The position numbers and the translations under genes are program-made. From contig CAYMFU010000334.1 of the NCBI GenBank assembly GCA_964389805.1, positions 1 to 7,188 on the forward strand: a DNA stretch of 7,188 nucleotides, read 5' to 3'. The DNA comes from JAGTVG01 sp964389805 (GTDB taxonomy: Bacteria > Bacteroidota > Bacteroidia > Cytophagales > Cyclobacteriaceae). Positions within the stretch are counted from its first letter, which is position 1; each line of letters starts with the position of its first letter. Below the pieces are notes generated by a model. That model was not told the origin of the DNA, made no database searches, and worked only from the letters and a program-made list of their open reading frames with translations. Of this stretch, positions 1-7,188 are shown piece after piece.

Positions 1-2364
1 TTCCGGAAGATCCGGACGAATCAATGCCGTACCTGAAGCAACACCGCCGGGGATAAATGACCAGTCAACACGATTAGTTCCGTAAGCAACCAGGACTGAT
101 TGGGAACCTATCCCAGAGGAAAATGATGAAGTATTGATACCAGGATGTACACCCAGTACGAAATTCAAAGAATTTAGAAAAAAGTCAGTGTTGCATAACT
201 CCGGCCAGCCTTTATAAAAGAAATATTGTTCCACACCAAACCGTTGAATGTTCCATCCGGCGCCCCAGATATTTGGCTTATAGGGAACGCCATACGGCGA
301 ATCAATGCTCTGTTCCTGCTTAAGTTTTTGCTGGTATTCCTCAACTGCTTCATTCATGGCTTTAAGGAATTTCTTGTTTTTGATCTCAGGAAGTGCATGC
401 CCCACGGCCCATCCACATCGGCCGATCTGCTTGATGATTTCTTCCTGCAAGCCAGTTAGGGCTTCTGCATATTCCTCAGATTTTGTTGTAAGCAACAATT
501 CAGATAATGCTATTACCTGGGAGCTAACTGTAAATTGGTTGAACTCCGCCCTTTCGTATAATACCTCAGCTACTTCCAGCGCCTCTGCGGCCAATCCTGG
601 ATTGCTGGCGGCGAGGACTCTCGATGCAGCAGCTAGTCCTGCCGCAACCTGAAGTTCCCGGCGTGGATTCTCTTCAGTGAAAACCCATCGGTCATCCGTC
701 AGGGATGATTCTGTACCTGTCTTTTCACCTTCACCCAGGGTTGAATTATACACCAGGTTGTCTGTCATCGAGGCGGCATCACCCAGCATGATATATTGCC
801 TTAACGTTGGGCATATGATCCCCCTGTATAATCTTCCCAAAGACCTGTAACCTCCCAGGACTGCTTCCAACCCATGTTCTATCTGCTGAATGGCATCTGA
901 CTTCCCATCAGGAACATGGATCTCAACCAGCCTTTTTGCAGGATCGATCTTGGTTGCGTCGTAATCCAGACCAAATTCCTCAATCATGAGTGCAAGTTTC
1001 CATACGGTACCTATCTGGGATTCTACCCTAAGGTCGTAATCACCTGCATCATGCCAACCTCCTTTATTGATACCGGGAACTGGGTCCATGGATTTAAAAC
1101 GTGTATAAGTTTCAGGGCCTTGCTTGTAGCCATCGAAGTGATTGTGGTCCGTCGGGGCCATTAAGGCATCGTCCAGGTGGCAATAGTCATGCCATACCCT
1201 GTATTTTTCATTGATTCGCATATGACACATCATTACCGGGAGATAATACTCCAGTACAGGTTGCCAGGCATGGCGACTGTAAACATCATTATCGATTCTG
1301 AAGGCATGTGATTTTGATCCGGCGAATTCAAACATATACATTCCGGGTTCTTTGACATTGGTGAAATCTGCTGTAAGGTAATTATATCTCAAAAATCCAC
1401 CCCATTCTTCTGTTTCATAGGATTGCACCAGTTTTTTACCTTCATCGTCAAGCTTGTACAAAAGCAATTTATCAGTATTCTTGAGCGTCGGGTCAATCTC
1501 AATGATCGCATTTTTAAATTGATCCGGATGATATCCTAACTGAGATACCTGGATTACAGGCTTATATGTCCACGCTTCTACTACATTTGGAGTAATTATC
1601 CATTGAATAACATTCTCTGTTATGCCGCCGCGTACCAGTTCCCGGATAACGTACCATCCATTATTGTGGTTTGTACGTCCATCTCGCAGTTCTAATTTTC
1701 CGGTGTTAGATTGAAAATTTATTCTTTGATAGTCATTCTCCGGGGCAATGATCAGTTTTTCTCCGGTGGCAAGTGGTGCCGCCAGGATTTCACCGAACTC
1801 TTCTAATACCGGGCCATTGGGTTGCGTATGAAATATTCCGGATTGCCCGTCTAAAAGCCATGATTTGCCAAACAGATCCCCGGGGAACAATTCAAAATTA
1901 AAGCCTACCTTTCCAATCCATTCTTCCGGCAAGGGTTCTTCAAGATGAATGTTTACCTGGAAACTGCTGCCTTCCAAAGACTTGACTTCTACGTCATAGG
2001 TAAAAGTAAAATCCGGATATTCGATAGGGTTAAATCCTTTCCTGTTTTTACTGCTGTCAGGATACCACATTTTTTGTGATATCAATCCGGCTTCCCGGTC
2101 CACCTTCTGTTGGCCACCCTTTGGTACAGGTGACCATTGGCCTGGTGAAGCCTCCAATCGTAAATCACCGTTTGCAGCAACCCTGATGCCATGCTGGATG
2201 ATGGTGACTCCTGTCTGGTGACCATCGGGGTAAAAATCACTGAAAACAGTAACATTCAATCCTTGCATTTCGAAATATCCCTTATCATTGATTTGGAGAG
2301 ATTGTTGTGCGAAGGAAAGGAACGGGAAAGTCACTAATATGAGGCAGACAATTGTTCTAGACAT
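1..2364 (-). CDS. Secreted family 9 glycoside hydrolase (cellulase-type), 3' end cut off by the window edge
   Basis: Reading the minus strand from an ATG at 2364 gives 788 residues with no stop before the window edge. Residues 1-20 form a signal peptide ending in SFAQ, so the enzyme is exported. Residues about 21-265 are a beta-rich N-terminal region. Residues about 268-358 match the immunoglobulin-like domain that precedes GH9 catalytic domains (start IQVSQLGYHPDQF, 271-283). The (alpha/alpha)6 catalytic domain begins near 365. It holds GGWHDAGDY (435-443), the GH9 motif whose two aspartates (D439, D442) position and activate the water in the inverting reaction. The segment 735-785 (FVLGVHPGINTSS, then FIPGGVASGTALIRPD) matches the region just before the catalytic acid, so probably only some tens of residues, including the general-acid glutamate, lie outside. 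Family members hydrolyse beta-linked glucans, and some act on glucosamine oligomers; the substrate here is unknown. No clear ribosome-binding site or TAnnTTTG element was found upstream. GH9 assignment is firm; substrate is not. Confidence 0.93.
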   Translation of the reverse strand, partial: MSRTIVCLILVTFPFLSFAQQSLQINDKGYFEMQGLNVTVFSDFYPDGHQTGVTIIQHGIRVAANGDLRLEASPGQWSPVPKGGQQKVDREAGLISQKMWYPDSSKNRKGFNPIEYPDFTFTYDVEVKSLEGSSFQVNIHLEEPLPEEWIGKVGFNFELFPGDLFGKSWLLDGQSGIFHTQPNGPVLEEFGEILAAPLATGEKLIIAPENDYQRINFQSNTGKLELRDGRTNHNNGWYVIRELVRGGITENVIQWIITPNVVEAWTYKPVIQVSQLGYHPDQFKNAIIEIDPTLKNTDKLLLYKLDDEGKKLVQSYETEEWGGFLRYNYLTADFTNVKEPGMYMFEFAGSKSHAFRIDNDVYSRHAWQPVLEYYLPVMMCHMRINEKYRVWHDYCHLDDALMAPTDHNHFDGYKQGPETYTRFKSMDPVPGINKGGWHDAGDYDLRVESQIGTVWKLALMIEEFGLDYDATKIDPAKRLVEIHVPDGKSDAIQQIEHGLEAVLGGYRSLGRLYRGIICPTLRQYIMLGDAASMTDNLVYNSTLGEGEKTGTESSLTDDRWVFTEENPRRELQVAAGLAAASRVLAASNPGLAAEALEVAEVLYERAEFNQFTVSSQVIALSELLLTTKSEEYAEALTGLQEEIIKQIGRCGWAVGHALPEIKNKKFLKAMNEAVEEYQQKLKQEQSIDSPYGVPYKPNIWGAGWNIQRFGVEQYFFYKGWPELCNTDFFLNSLNFVLGVHPGINTSSFSSGIGSQSVLVAYGTNRVDWSFIPGGVASGTALIRPDLPE

Positions 2365-2514
2365 GAGGCTATTATTAAAAATGATCAAAAAATGTATGAA
2401 ATAACAAAAGACGGTAATTATCTCATTACTTTGAATCCTTTCTAAAAAAATATTATCTGGTTAGCCAATTTTTAATAAGGAATTCTTCTTAATACCATAT
2501 TTCGTAGTTAGCAG

Positions 2515-2522
2515 TAAGTTTG
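2515..2522 (+). promoter_or_regulatory. Putative Bacteroidetes-type -7 promoter element upstream of the 2625 gene
   Basis: TAAGTTTG is a perfect match to the TAnnTTTG element recognised by the main Bacteroidetes sigma factor. It lies in the 260-bp gap between the divergent GH9 and barrel genes and would give a 5' leader of roughly 95 bases. No convincing TTG (-33) element sits at the usual distance upstream, so the call rests on one box. The rest of the gap (2365-2624) is AT-rich and shows no gene, repeat or strong hairpin. No matching box was found facing the GH9 gene. Confidence 0.4.
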
Positions 2523-2624
2523 TTTGTTGTTGATATATGTCAATTATCAAAACTTTCGTTTTAAGTATTTATTGATTAACTTCAATTTAAGATCAGTTCA
2601 ATAAATTACACTAAAGCTATTGCC

Positions 2625-3302
2625 ATGAAAAAGCTATCAATATTTTTACTTGCTATTTGTTTGTCATTTGCATCAACAGCCCAGGATGGTGAGGGGCTCG
2701 ATAACAGGTTCTACTTCCGAGGCGGATTTTCAAATCCAACTAACGCATATCTGGGTTATAATAATACACCTAATCCGGAATTAATTACCAGTAAAGGCTG
2801 GGTAGTTGAAATAGGATCCATTTTTATGTTAAATAACCTGAATCTTGCTGATGGTTTACGCTTAGGTATCAATGTGGATTATGCTGAAATAACCTATCAT
2901 AAGTTTAGGTATGAGGATGATGTTGAGTATGTGGATTTGTACATGGGACAGGTTTCATCAAAAGTAGGGCCCAGCTTGTCTTTTAGCCCGGTTAACCGGC
3001 TTGTGTTTGATGGTTTTTTTAAACTGAAAATACCATGGGTTGCTTTCGGGTATTTTGATGCCCCTGATGATCCTGAACTTCATGAATCCTATTACCTTGG
3101 CGCGATTGATGTTGGGTTTTCAACCGGTATAAACATCAGGTATGGTGCACTGATTGTGGGATTTGATTACTCCAGCAATAATATGAAGATGAACAGTGAT
3201 GAAGATTCGGAAGTTTATCTTGGAAACTTTCTTGATCCGTCAGACACAGGAGAAAAAACAAAGTTTGCCTACATGAATTTCACCATTGGAGTTAATTTTT
3301 AG
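2625..3302 (+). CDS. Small exported beta-rich protein, probable outer-membrane beta-barrel
   Basis: The 225-residue product starts with a clear signal peptide: Lys-Lys at 2-3, a hydrophobic core (LSIFLLAICLSF), and a cleavage region ASTAQ ending near residue 20. The mature part has no long hydrophobic helix. It alternates polar and apolar residues in strand-like stretches, for example 57-68, 77-90, 114-122, 126-142, 157-183 and 213-225. Acidic loops separate them (DAPDDPE at 145-151; SDEDSE at 191-196). It ends in an aromatic-rich strand (FAYMNFTIGVNF) with a terminal phenylalanine, the usual C-terminal signal for insertion of outer-membrane barrels. The length suits a small barrel of about eight to ten strands. 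I do not recognise a named family and no enzymatic motif is visible. It stands alone: the next gene begins 205 bp downstream behind its own promoter-like box. A structural role or a small ligand or channel function is possible, but nothing in the sequence decides between them. Confidence 0.8.
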   Translation: MKKLSIFLLAICLSFASTAQDGEGLDNRFYFRGGFSNPTNAYLGYNNTPNPELITSKGWVVEIGSIFMLNNLNLADGLRLGINVDYAEITYHKFRYEDDVEYVDLYMGQVSSKVGPSLSFSPVNRLVFDGFFKLKIPWVAFGYFDAPDDPELHESYYLGAIDVGFSTGINIRYGALIVGFDYSSNNMKMNSDEDSEVYLGNFLDPSDTGEKTKFAYMNFTIGVNF

Positions 3303-3453
3303 CAATTATTATCGAATAAAAAAGATTAGAAGCTTCATTCGAGAGGAATAAGTGAATCAGGAGTTATAATGTTCTGAGGATAACCTGCATTATAGTGATA
3401 TAATTACAATTCCTCGTCTCCATTAGGATACAGGCAAATGTCATATTTTTTGA

Positions 3454-3461
3454 TAATTTTG
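3454..3461 (+). promoter_or_regulatory. Putative Bacteroidetes-type -7 promoter element upstream of the lipoprotein gene
   Basis: TAATTTTG perfectly matches TAnnTTTG and ends 46 bases before the ATG at 3508, leaving a short leader of about 40 bases, which is a sensible distance. No good TTG -33 element is visible at the usual spacing. The AT-rich context raises the odds of a chance match. The rest of the 3303-3507 gap shows no gene and no strong terminator hairpin. Confidence 0.45.
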
Positions 3462-3507
3462 TGATCATACTGTCGTTATTACAATACCGTTTTAACCAGC
3501 AATAAAA

Positions 3508-4482
3508 ATGAGGGTAATAGTAAGTTTTGCGAAATTCACAATCTATTTTTTGCTGTTATTAATTACAGCTTGTAAAGAAGAAAATATTGAACCGGATCCT
3601 GTTGTGCCAACCTTCGTTGCAGGACACGAAATAGCCCTTGAAGAAGTGTTGAGAAATATTCCCGAAGAATATATAGTAAAGGCACGCGATGAATTCCATG
3701 TTGCTTACCAGCACACTTCACATGGTACTCATGTCAGTTATGGAATTTTCGGTCTTCAGGATTATAAGTCAGGTGACGAAACATTATTTGCCATATCCAA
3801 TAATGATCCCCAATCTGGGAAACTGGATTTCAGGGATTATGCATTGGCTGATTACACACCTCCAGGTGTGGATGCTGCAGACCTCAGCCGTGATGAAAGG
3901 GCTTTTATTCAAACAACCAGGAATTTTCTGGATGATCCTGAAAATTCTGAGATAAATGTGGTGATGTGGTCCTGGTGTAATATTGCCGGCCATGATGTTG
4001 AGGGGAATTATCTTCCAGGGATGGATTCCCTGATCATTGAATATGGGTCTGAAGGGTGGAAAATTGGAACCGGCCAAGGGCAACGCATCAATCCGGTACA
4101 ATTTATATTTATGACTGGGCATGCAAATCAGAACGAGAATAGTGGTCCAGGGAATCCTGAAGGTCAGGCTGACCTTATACTTAATTATTGCAGAACTAAT
4201 AATCAATTCTGCCTGGATTATTATGGGATCGATAGCCATTGTATGGCAGGTAAATACTGGCCTGACGCTGGCGATAATGGAAATTCTGATAGTTACGGAG
4301 GCAATTATTATAAGGATTGGCAGGGCAATACCACGCTTGGAGTTAACTATTATGAAAATAAAAATGCACCCGGAGGTTCAGTAACATATGGCGCCCATAA
4401 TACTCAACATATAACAGCTAATCGTAAAGCCTATGCCTTCTGGTGGACCCTCGCACGTATGGCAGGCTGGGAAGGTAATTGA
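3508..4482 (+). CDS. Probable surface-exposed lipoprotein with conserved-looking His/Asp/Cys motifs, function unknown
   Basis: The 324-residue product begins with a lipoprotein signal peptide: a hydrophobic stretch and the lipobox ITAC, with Cys22 as the lipidated residue. It is followed at once by Lys-Glu-Glu, which resembles the K-(D/E)2 export signal that sends Bacteroidetes lipoproteins to the cell surface. The globular domain (about 38-324) holds motifs that look like active-site or metal-site residues: HTSHG (69-73), WSWCN (153-157 region), FMTGHAN (201-207), DYYGIDSHCMAG (237-248) and, near the end, HITANRKAYAFWW (301-313) followed by ARMAGWEG. Four cysteines in the mature domain (157, 228, 235, 245) could form two disulfides outside the cytoplasm. 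The Ser-His and Gly-His blocks faintly recall SGNH-type esterases, but the order and the missing GDS block make this only a guess. The ATG at 3508 is the start that includes the full signal peptide. The gene stands alone between gaps of 205 and 257 bp. Confidence 0.85.
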   Translation: MRVIVSFAKFTIYFLLLLITACKEENIEPDPVVPTFVAGHEIALEEVLRNIPEEYIVKARDEFHVAYQHTSHGTHVSYGIFGLQDYKSGDETLFAISNNDPQSGKLDFRDYALADYTPPGVDAADLSRDERAFIQTTRNFLDDPENSEINVVMWSWCNIAGHDVEGNYLPGMDSLIIEYGSEGWKIGTGQGQRINPVQFIFMTGHANQNENSGPGNPEGQADLILNYCRTNNQFCLDYYGIDSHCMAGKYWPDAGDNGNSDSYGGNYYKDWQGNTTLGVNYYENKNAPGGSVTYGAHNTQHITANRKAYAFWWTLARMAGWEGN

Positions 4483-4494
4483 ACTATAATTTGT

Positions 4495-4502
4495 TATCTT
4501 TG
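4495..4502 (+). promoter_or_regulatory. Putative Bacteroidetes-type -7 promoter element at the head of a long leader before the radical SAM gene
   Basis: TATCTTTG perfectly matches TAnnTTTG and starts 13 bases after the lipoprotein stop codon. If used, the radical SAM mRNA would carry a leader of about 230 bases (4503-4739). That leader is AT-rich and holds only a 12-codon reading frame (4601-4639) and no strong hairpin. A near match missing one spacer base (TAGTTTG, 4711-4717) lies too close to the start codon for comfort. Without a -33 element the choice is uncertain. Confidence 0.4.
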
Positions 4503-4739
4503 TGGGAATCTTATTTTTGTTATTCCAATTAAAGTATACTATCATTGGAGCGCAAATTAGGGTTAATATCGATTTGAGAGTGGCAGAATATGGGAATAAA
4601 ATGAAAAATTTAACCTTTATTAAAAATCATCATTTATAATAGCTTCGCCTGTTTTTCATTTCTGTTTATCAATTCAAGGGACTTTAATTGAAGGATAAGT
4701 CTATACGAGGTAGTTTGCATTTTCACTAATGAACAAAAC

Positions 4740-6257
4740 ATGAAAGTATTTTTAGTATATGTGCGTGACGAGGATTTTTATCATATTTTGCCCGAACGGC
4801 TCAATAAAAATAAGAATGATGGCAAGTTGAAAGTGATGGCATTCCCCCCGTTGGGGATCCAGACCCTTGCACCTGTATTGCGCAAGCACGGGCACGATGT
4901 AGTGATGTATGATACCTGCCATCCTGAAATGAAGCAGGACGATATTGCCAATTCTATGAGCAGTGAAAAACCGGATGTAATTGCCTTGTCTTTTTTGTCG
5001 ACGACTTCCTACAGGCTTCTAAAAAGTATGGCCAGCCGGTTAAAAACTGAGGATCCGGATATCCCCATAATTGTGGGGGGTGCTTTTGCGACCAATAATG
5101 CAAGGCAAATTTTGGAGGATTGTCAGTACATCGATTGTGTAGGACCTAGCGAAGGTGAGGAATTATTGCCAGACTATATAGAAAATAAAGACAATCCGGC
5201 CGCAGTCGATGGATTGGTATGGAGAAATGGCGATAAGGTTGAGGTCAATAAACCCAGGCCTTTGATACGTGATCTGGACCAGTTTCCATACCCTGACCGA
5301 CAAACGCTTCCCATCGAATATATAGAATCTCTTCCATTGGATATACCTGCAGTTGTTTCCATGGATAAATGGTGTACTATCCAGACTTCCAGAGGGTGCC
5401 CGTATAAATGCATATATTGTGATATTCCTAATCTGAATCAGGGTAAATGGCGATTCCGATCACCAGAACATGTGCTAGGGGAAATGCAGGAACTGAGTGA
5501 TCAGGGGTATAAATCTATATATCTGACAGATGATCACTTCTTATTAAAGAATAAAAGAATACAGGCGATCTGTGATGGGATTGTAGAAAGGGATTTGAAA
5601 TTCAAGTGGGGTTGTGAGGGCCGGGTAGATTCGGTAGGTATTCAAATGTTACCCTTCTTGTCTAAAGCAAATTGTAATTTTCTGGCTTTTGGTGTTGAAT
5701 CGGGTTCTCAAAAGATCCTTGATCGATTGAAGAAAGATCAAAACCTTGAACAGGTAAAATTTGCTATTGATGAAGCGAAAAGACAGGGTATTGAAAAAGT
5801 ACACGGTTTCTTCGTTGTTGGAAGTCCTGATGAAACAGAAGAAGAGATAATGGAAAGTTTCCGTTTTGCATCTAAACTGAATCTTGATTCCTTTGGATTC
5901 AACCGGTTGTGTGTATACCGCGGAACACCAATATGGGCAGAATATGTATCCCGTGGATTGATCGATGATGAAAAAGACTGGAATAAATGGTTCAGGTGTT
6001 CAGAAGTGGACCCTACTGTTTTACCGGCAGATCTGGTGCACGAGACGCGGAAAAAAGGATATAAATTGTTGTTTAAGAATCTGATCTTCAGGCATCCCAT
6101 CAGAACATATAGGTTGGTACGGGGTTTCAGCAAGTTTATGCGATTCTCAGATGTAATGCGGTTGATCCTGAGCCCTTTCAGAAAGATCGATCATTCCAAG
6201 ACACAGAAAATGACAGATAAAGAATTAGAAATTCGAGATTTGAAAAAAGCCTCGTAA
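4740..6257 (+). CDS. B12-binding-domain radical SAM enzyme, substrate unknown
   Basis: The 505-residue cytoplasmic protein has the two-domain build of class B-type radical SAM enzymes. Residues about 1-150 form the Rossmann-like cobalamin-binding domain: PPLGIQTLAPVLRKHGHDV (36-54), the strand VVMYD (54-58), VIALSF (80-85), the IIVGGAFAT turn (110-118) and the GPSEGEE segment (135-141). The cobalamin-ligating DxHxxG motif is absent (DTCHPE at 58-63), as in many relatives. Residues about 210-410 are the radical SAM barrel with CxxxCxxC at Cys220, Cys224 and Cys227, which binds the 4Fe-4S cluster that cleaves S-adenosylmethionine. FGVESGSQKILDRLKK (317-332) and GFFVVGSPDETEEE (356-369) are further family landmarks. 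The basic C-terminal tail (about 430-505) has no clear membrane helix. Relatives methylate or rearrange unactivated carbons in lipids, tetrapyrroles, cell-wall or natural-product molecules; nothing nearby indicates which. The gene is monocistronic in appearance, and its 3' end faces the convergent oxidoreductase gene. Confidence 0.93.
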   Translation: MKVFLVYVRDEDFYHILPERLNKNKNDGKLKVMAFPPLGIQTLAPVLRKHGHDVVMYDTCHPEMKQDDIANSMSSEKPDVIALSFLSTTSYRLLKSMASRLKTEDPDIPIIVGGAFATNNARQILEDCQYIDCVGPSEGEELLPDYIENKDNPAAVDGLVWRNGDKVEVNKPRPLIRDLDQFPYPDRQTLPIEYIESLPLDIPAVVSMDKWCTIQTSRGCPYKCIYCDIPNLNQGKWRFRSPEHVLGEMQELSDQGYKSIYLTDDHFLLKNKRIQAICDGIVERDLKFKWGCEGRVDSVGIQMLPFLSKANCNFLAFGVESGSQKILDRLKKDQNLEQVKFAIDEAKRQGIEKVHGFFVVGSPDETEEEIMESFRFASKLNLDSFGFNRLCVYRGTPIWAEYVSRGLIDDEKDWNKWFRCSEVDPTVLPADLVHETRKKGYKLLFKNLIFRHPIRTYRLVRGFSKFMRFSDVMRLILSPFRKIDHSKTQKMTDKELEIRDLKKAS

Positions 6258-6273
6258 TTTTTTTGTCTGCATT

Positions 6274-7188
6274 TCAGTTTTTTAACTTTAACACCTGGCC
6301 GGCCTCTTCCAGGATTTTACTCAGGCTTATGTAATCCACATCCTGCACTGAGACCTTAGTATCAATAGCCAGCCCGGCAGCTGTTGCAGCAGATTGACCC
6401 AGGATCATAAAGACTGGTTCCATCCGGATCGAGCCAAAAGCAATATGTGAGCTTGATACACATACTGGGACCAGAAGATTATCACATTCTCCTTTTTTAG
6501 GGACCAGGGCATCATAGGAGATCTGGTATGGATGGGGTGGATGGACACCAATATCACCTTCATTCTGAACAAATCCATCCGGTTTTACATATCGCTGTAT
6601 ATTATGCGAATCAAGGGTATAAGATCCCATCCCAACAGGTTTGGGTACCTCTCTTTTACCCAGGACTTCATGTTCGGTCATTACCATCGAACCAATCATT
6701 CTTCTGGCCTCACGCACATAGATCTGATGCGGCCAGTTTCCGTTATCCGTAAATTCATCTTTAGCCAGGCCCCATTGCTGCATCTTCTGTTGTATATCCT
6801 CAGGAATCCTGGGATCATTGGCAATGAAGTGCATCAGACCTTTCTGATAGGTCTCATGCTCTTTTATGATCTCCTTTCTTCGCTCATATGTGGCCTCAGG
6901 GTAGTCATAGTTCATACCTATGTTATCGGTACTAAAGGGTCCATGATTGTTGGTATCCGTTTTTCTATTAGGTATTGGATCAAATTTATCAAAGTAATCC
7001 TTCCTTCCTGTATTGAACACCCTCACCAGGAGTTCATATTGCAAGGAATCATATCCTTCGGGCTTTTGAAAGTCCACTTTATTATCTGGATGATTACTGA
7101 GACACATGCGGAAACAATAAGCCTGTAGCCGACTATCTCCCTCTCCAAATAAACCCGGATCTTCCGCTGAGATCAGGGGTAGTAAACC
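6274..7188 (-). CDS. FAD-dependent oxidoreductase (FAD_oxidored type), C-terminal 304 residues; 5' part beyond the window
   Basis: The minus-strand frame is open from the right edge to a TGA at 6276-6274, giving 304 residues. An in-frame ATG at 7107 is internal, since the family-like sequence continues upstream of it (FGEGDSRLQAYCFR directly precedes it), so it should not be taken as the start. Landmarks, numbered from the edge, are: RLQAYCFRMCLS (20-31), YVREARRMIG (157-166), LDSHNIQRY (192-200), PHPYQISYDALVP (218-230), NLLVPVCVSSSHIAFGSIRM (237-256) and EPVFMILGQSAATAAGLA (257-274). This is the C-terminal half of the PF12831-like family, including the part that closes the FAD site around the SHIAFGSIR and GQSAATAAG segments. 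The N-terminal GxGxxG dinucleotide fold must lie outside. Such proteins are common in Bacteroidetes and Planctomycetes near glycan genes and are often mislabelled as xanthan lyase; their substrates are mostly unknown. Whether it is exported cannot be seen because the N-terminus is missing. Confidence 0.9.
   Translation of the reverse strand, partial: GLLPLISAEDPGLFGEGDSRLQAYCFRMCLSNHPDNKVDFQKPEGYDSLQYELLVRVFNTGRKDYFDKFDPIPNRKTDTNNHGPFSTDNIGMNYDYPEATYERRKEIIKEHETYQKGLMHFIANDPRIPEDIQQKMQQWGLAKDEFTDNGNWPHQIYVREARRMIGSMVMTEHEVLGKREVPKPVGMGSYTLDSHNIQRYVKPDGFVQNEGDIGVHPPHPYQISYDALVPKKGECDNLLVPVCVSSSHIAFGSIRMEPVFMILGQSAATAAGLAIDTKVSVQDVDYISLSKILEEAGQVLKLKN

Noticed and set aside
226..1164. Three plus-strand open frames of about 77 to 115 codons
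   Set aside because: They are antisense to the continuous GH9 coding frame, which carries recognisable domains throughout.
2365..2624. Search for a paired polysaccharide-locus regulator site or promoter driving the GH9 gene
   Set aside because: No perfect TAnnTTTG element faces leftwards and no repeated operator-like motif was found; only AT-rich sequence is visible on that side.
3784..4239. Minus-strand open frame of 151 codons
   Set aside because: It overlaps the lipoprotein gene on the other strand and has low-complexity, isoleucine-rich sequence without a start context or motif.
5738..6133. Minus-strand open frame of 131 codons
   Set aside because: It is antisense to the radical SAM gene, whose frame is supported by family motifs on both sides of this stretch.
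6243..6264. Possible intrinsic terminator between the convergent genes
   Set aside because: The only pairing is A6 against T6 around a 9-base loop, with no GC-rich stem, so it would be too weak to call.
6293..6314. CCTGG...CCAGG inverted repeat
   Set aside because: A five-base stem inside the oxidoreductase coding sequence; its length is expected by chance and its position does not suit a terminator for either gene.
6532..7128. A 198-codon plus-strand open frame, with another shorter one beside it
   Set aside because: It lies wholly antisense to the well-supported FAD oxidoreductase frame, has no family-like motifs, and is best explained as a shadow of that gene.
1..7188. A polysaccharide utilisation locus or a defence or mobile system
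   Set aside because: No SusC/SusD pair, regulator, transposase, integrase, toxin-antitoxin, nuclease or repeat array is visible; two possible glycan-linked genes at the edges are not enough to claim a system.

Overview
The window looks like a chromosomal segment from a member of the Bacteroidetes. Three things point there. The intergenic gaps carry perfect matches to the TAnnTTTG promoter element typical of that phylum. The genes lack clear Shine-Dalgarno sites. The exported lipoprotein has a charged K-E-E tail right after its lipidated cysteine, as in Bacteroidetes surface lipoproteins. The gene content (a GH9 glycosidase, a small outer-membrane barrel, and an FAD-dependent oxidoreductase of the type often found near glycan genes) fits a free-living glycan degrader. 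Species cannot be told from the sequence.

Layout from left to right. Positions 1-2364 (minus strand) hold a large secreted family 9 glycoside hydrolase that runs off the left edge, so its last residues are missing. A 260-bp AT-rich gap with divergent transcription follows. Positions 2625-3302 (plus) encode a small exported beta-rich protein, probably an outer-membrane barrel. Positions 3508-4482 (plus) encode a lipoprotein, probably surface-exposed, with several His/Asp/Cys motifs that I cannot place in a named family with confidence. Positions 4740-6257 (plus) encode a cobalamin-binding-type radical SAM enzyme. Sixteen bases further on, and convergent with it, the 3' part of an FAD-dependent oxidoreductase gene (minus) runs from 6274 off the right edge.

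The three plus-strand genes are separated by gaps of about 205 and 257 bp, and each has its own promoter-like element, so they look like separate transcription units rather than one operon. The two truncated end genes and the lipoprotein could all belong to glycan handling outside the cytoplasm, but no SusC/SusD pair, regulator or transporter is visible, so a polysaccharide utilisation locus cannot be claimed. No RNA genes, CRISPR arrays, insertion sequences or long repeats were seen. The least explained items are the lipoprotein and the radical SAM enzyme, whose substrate cannot be deduced from its neighbours.
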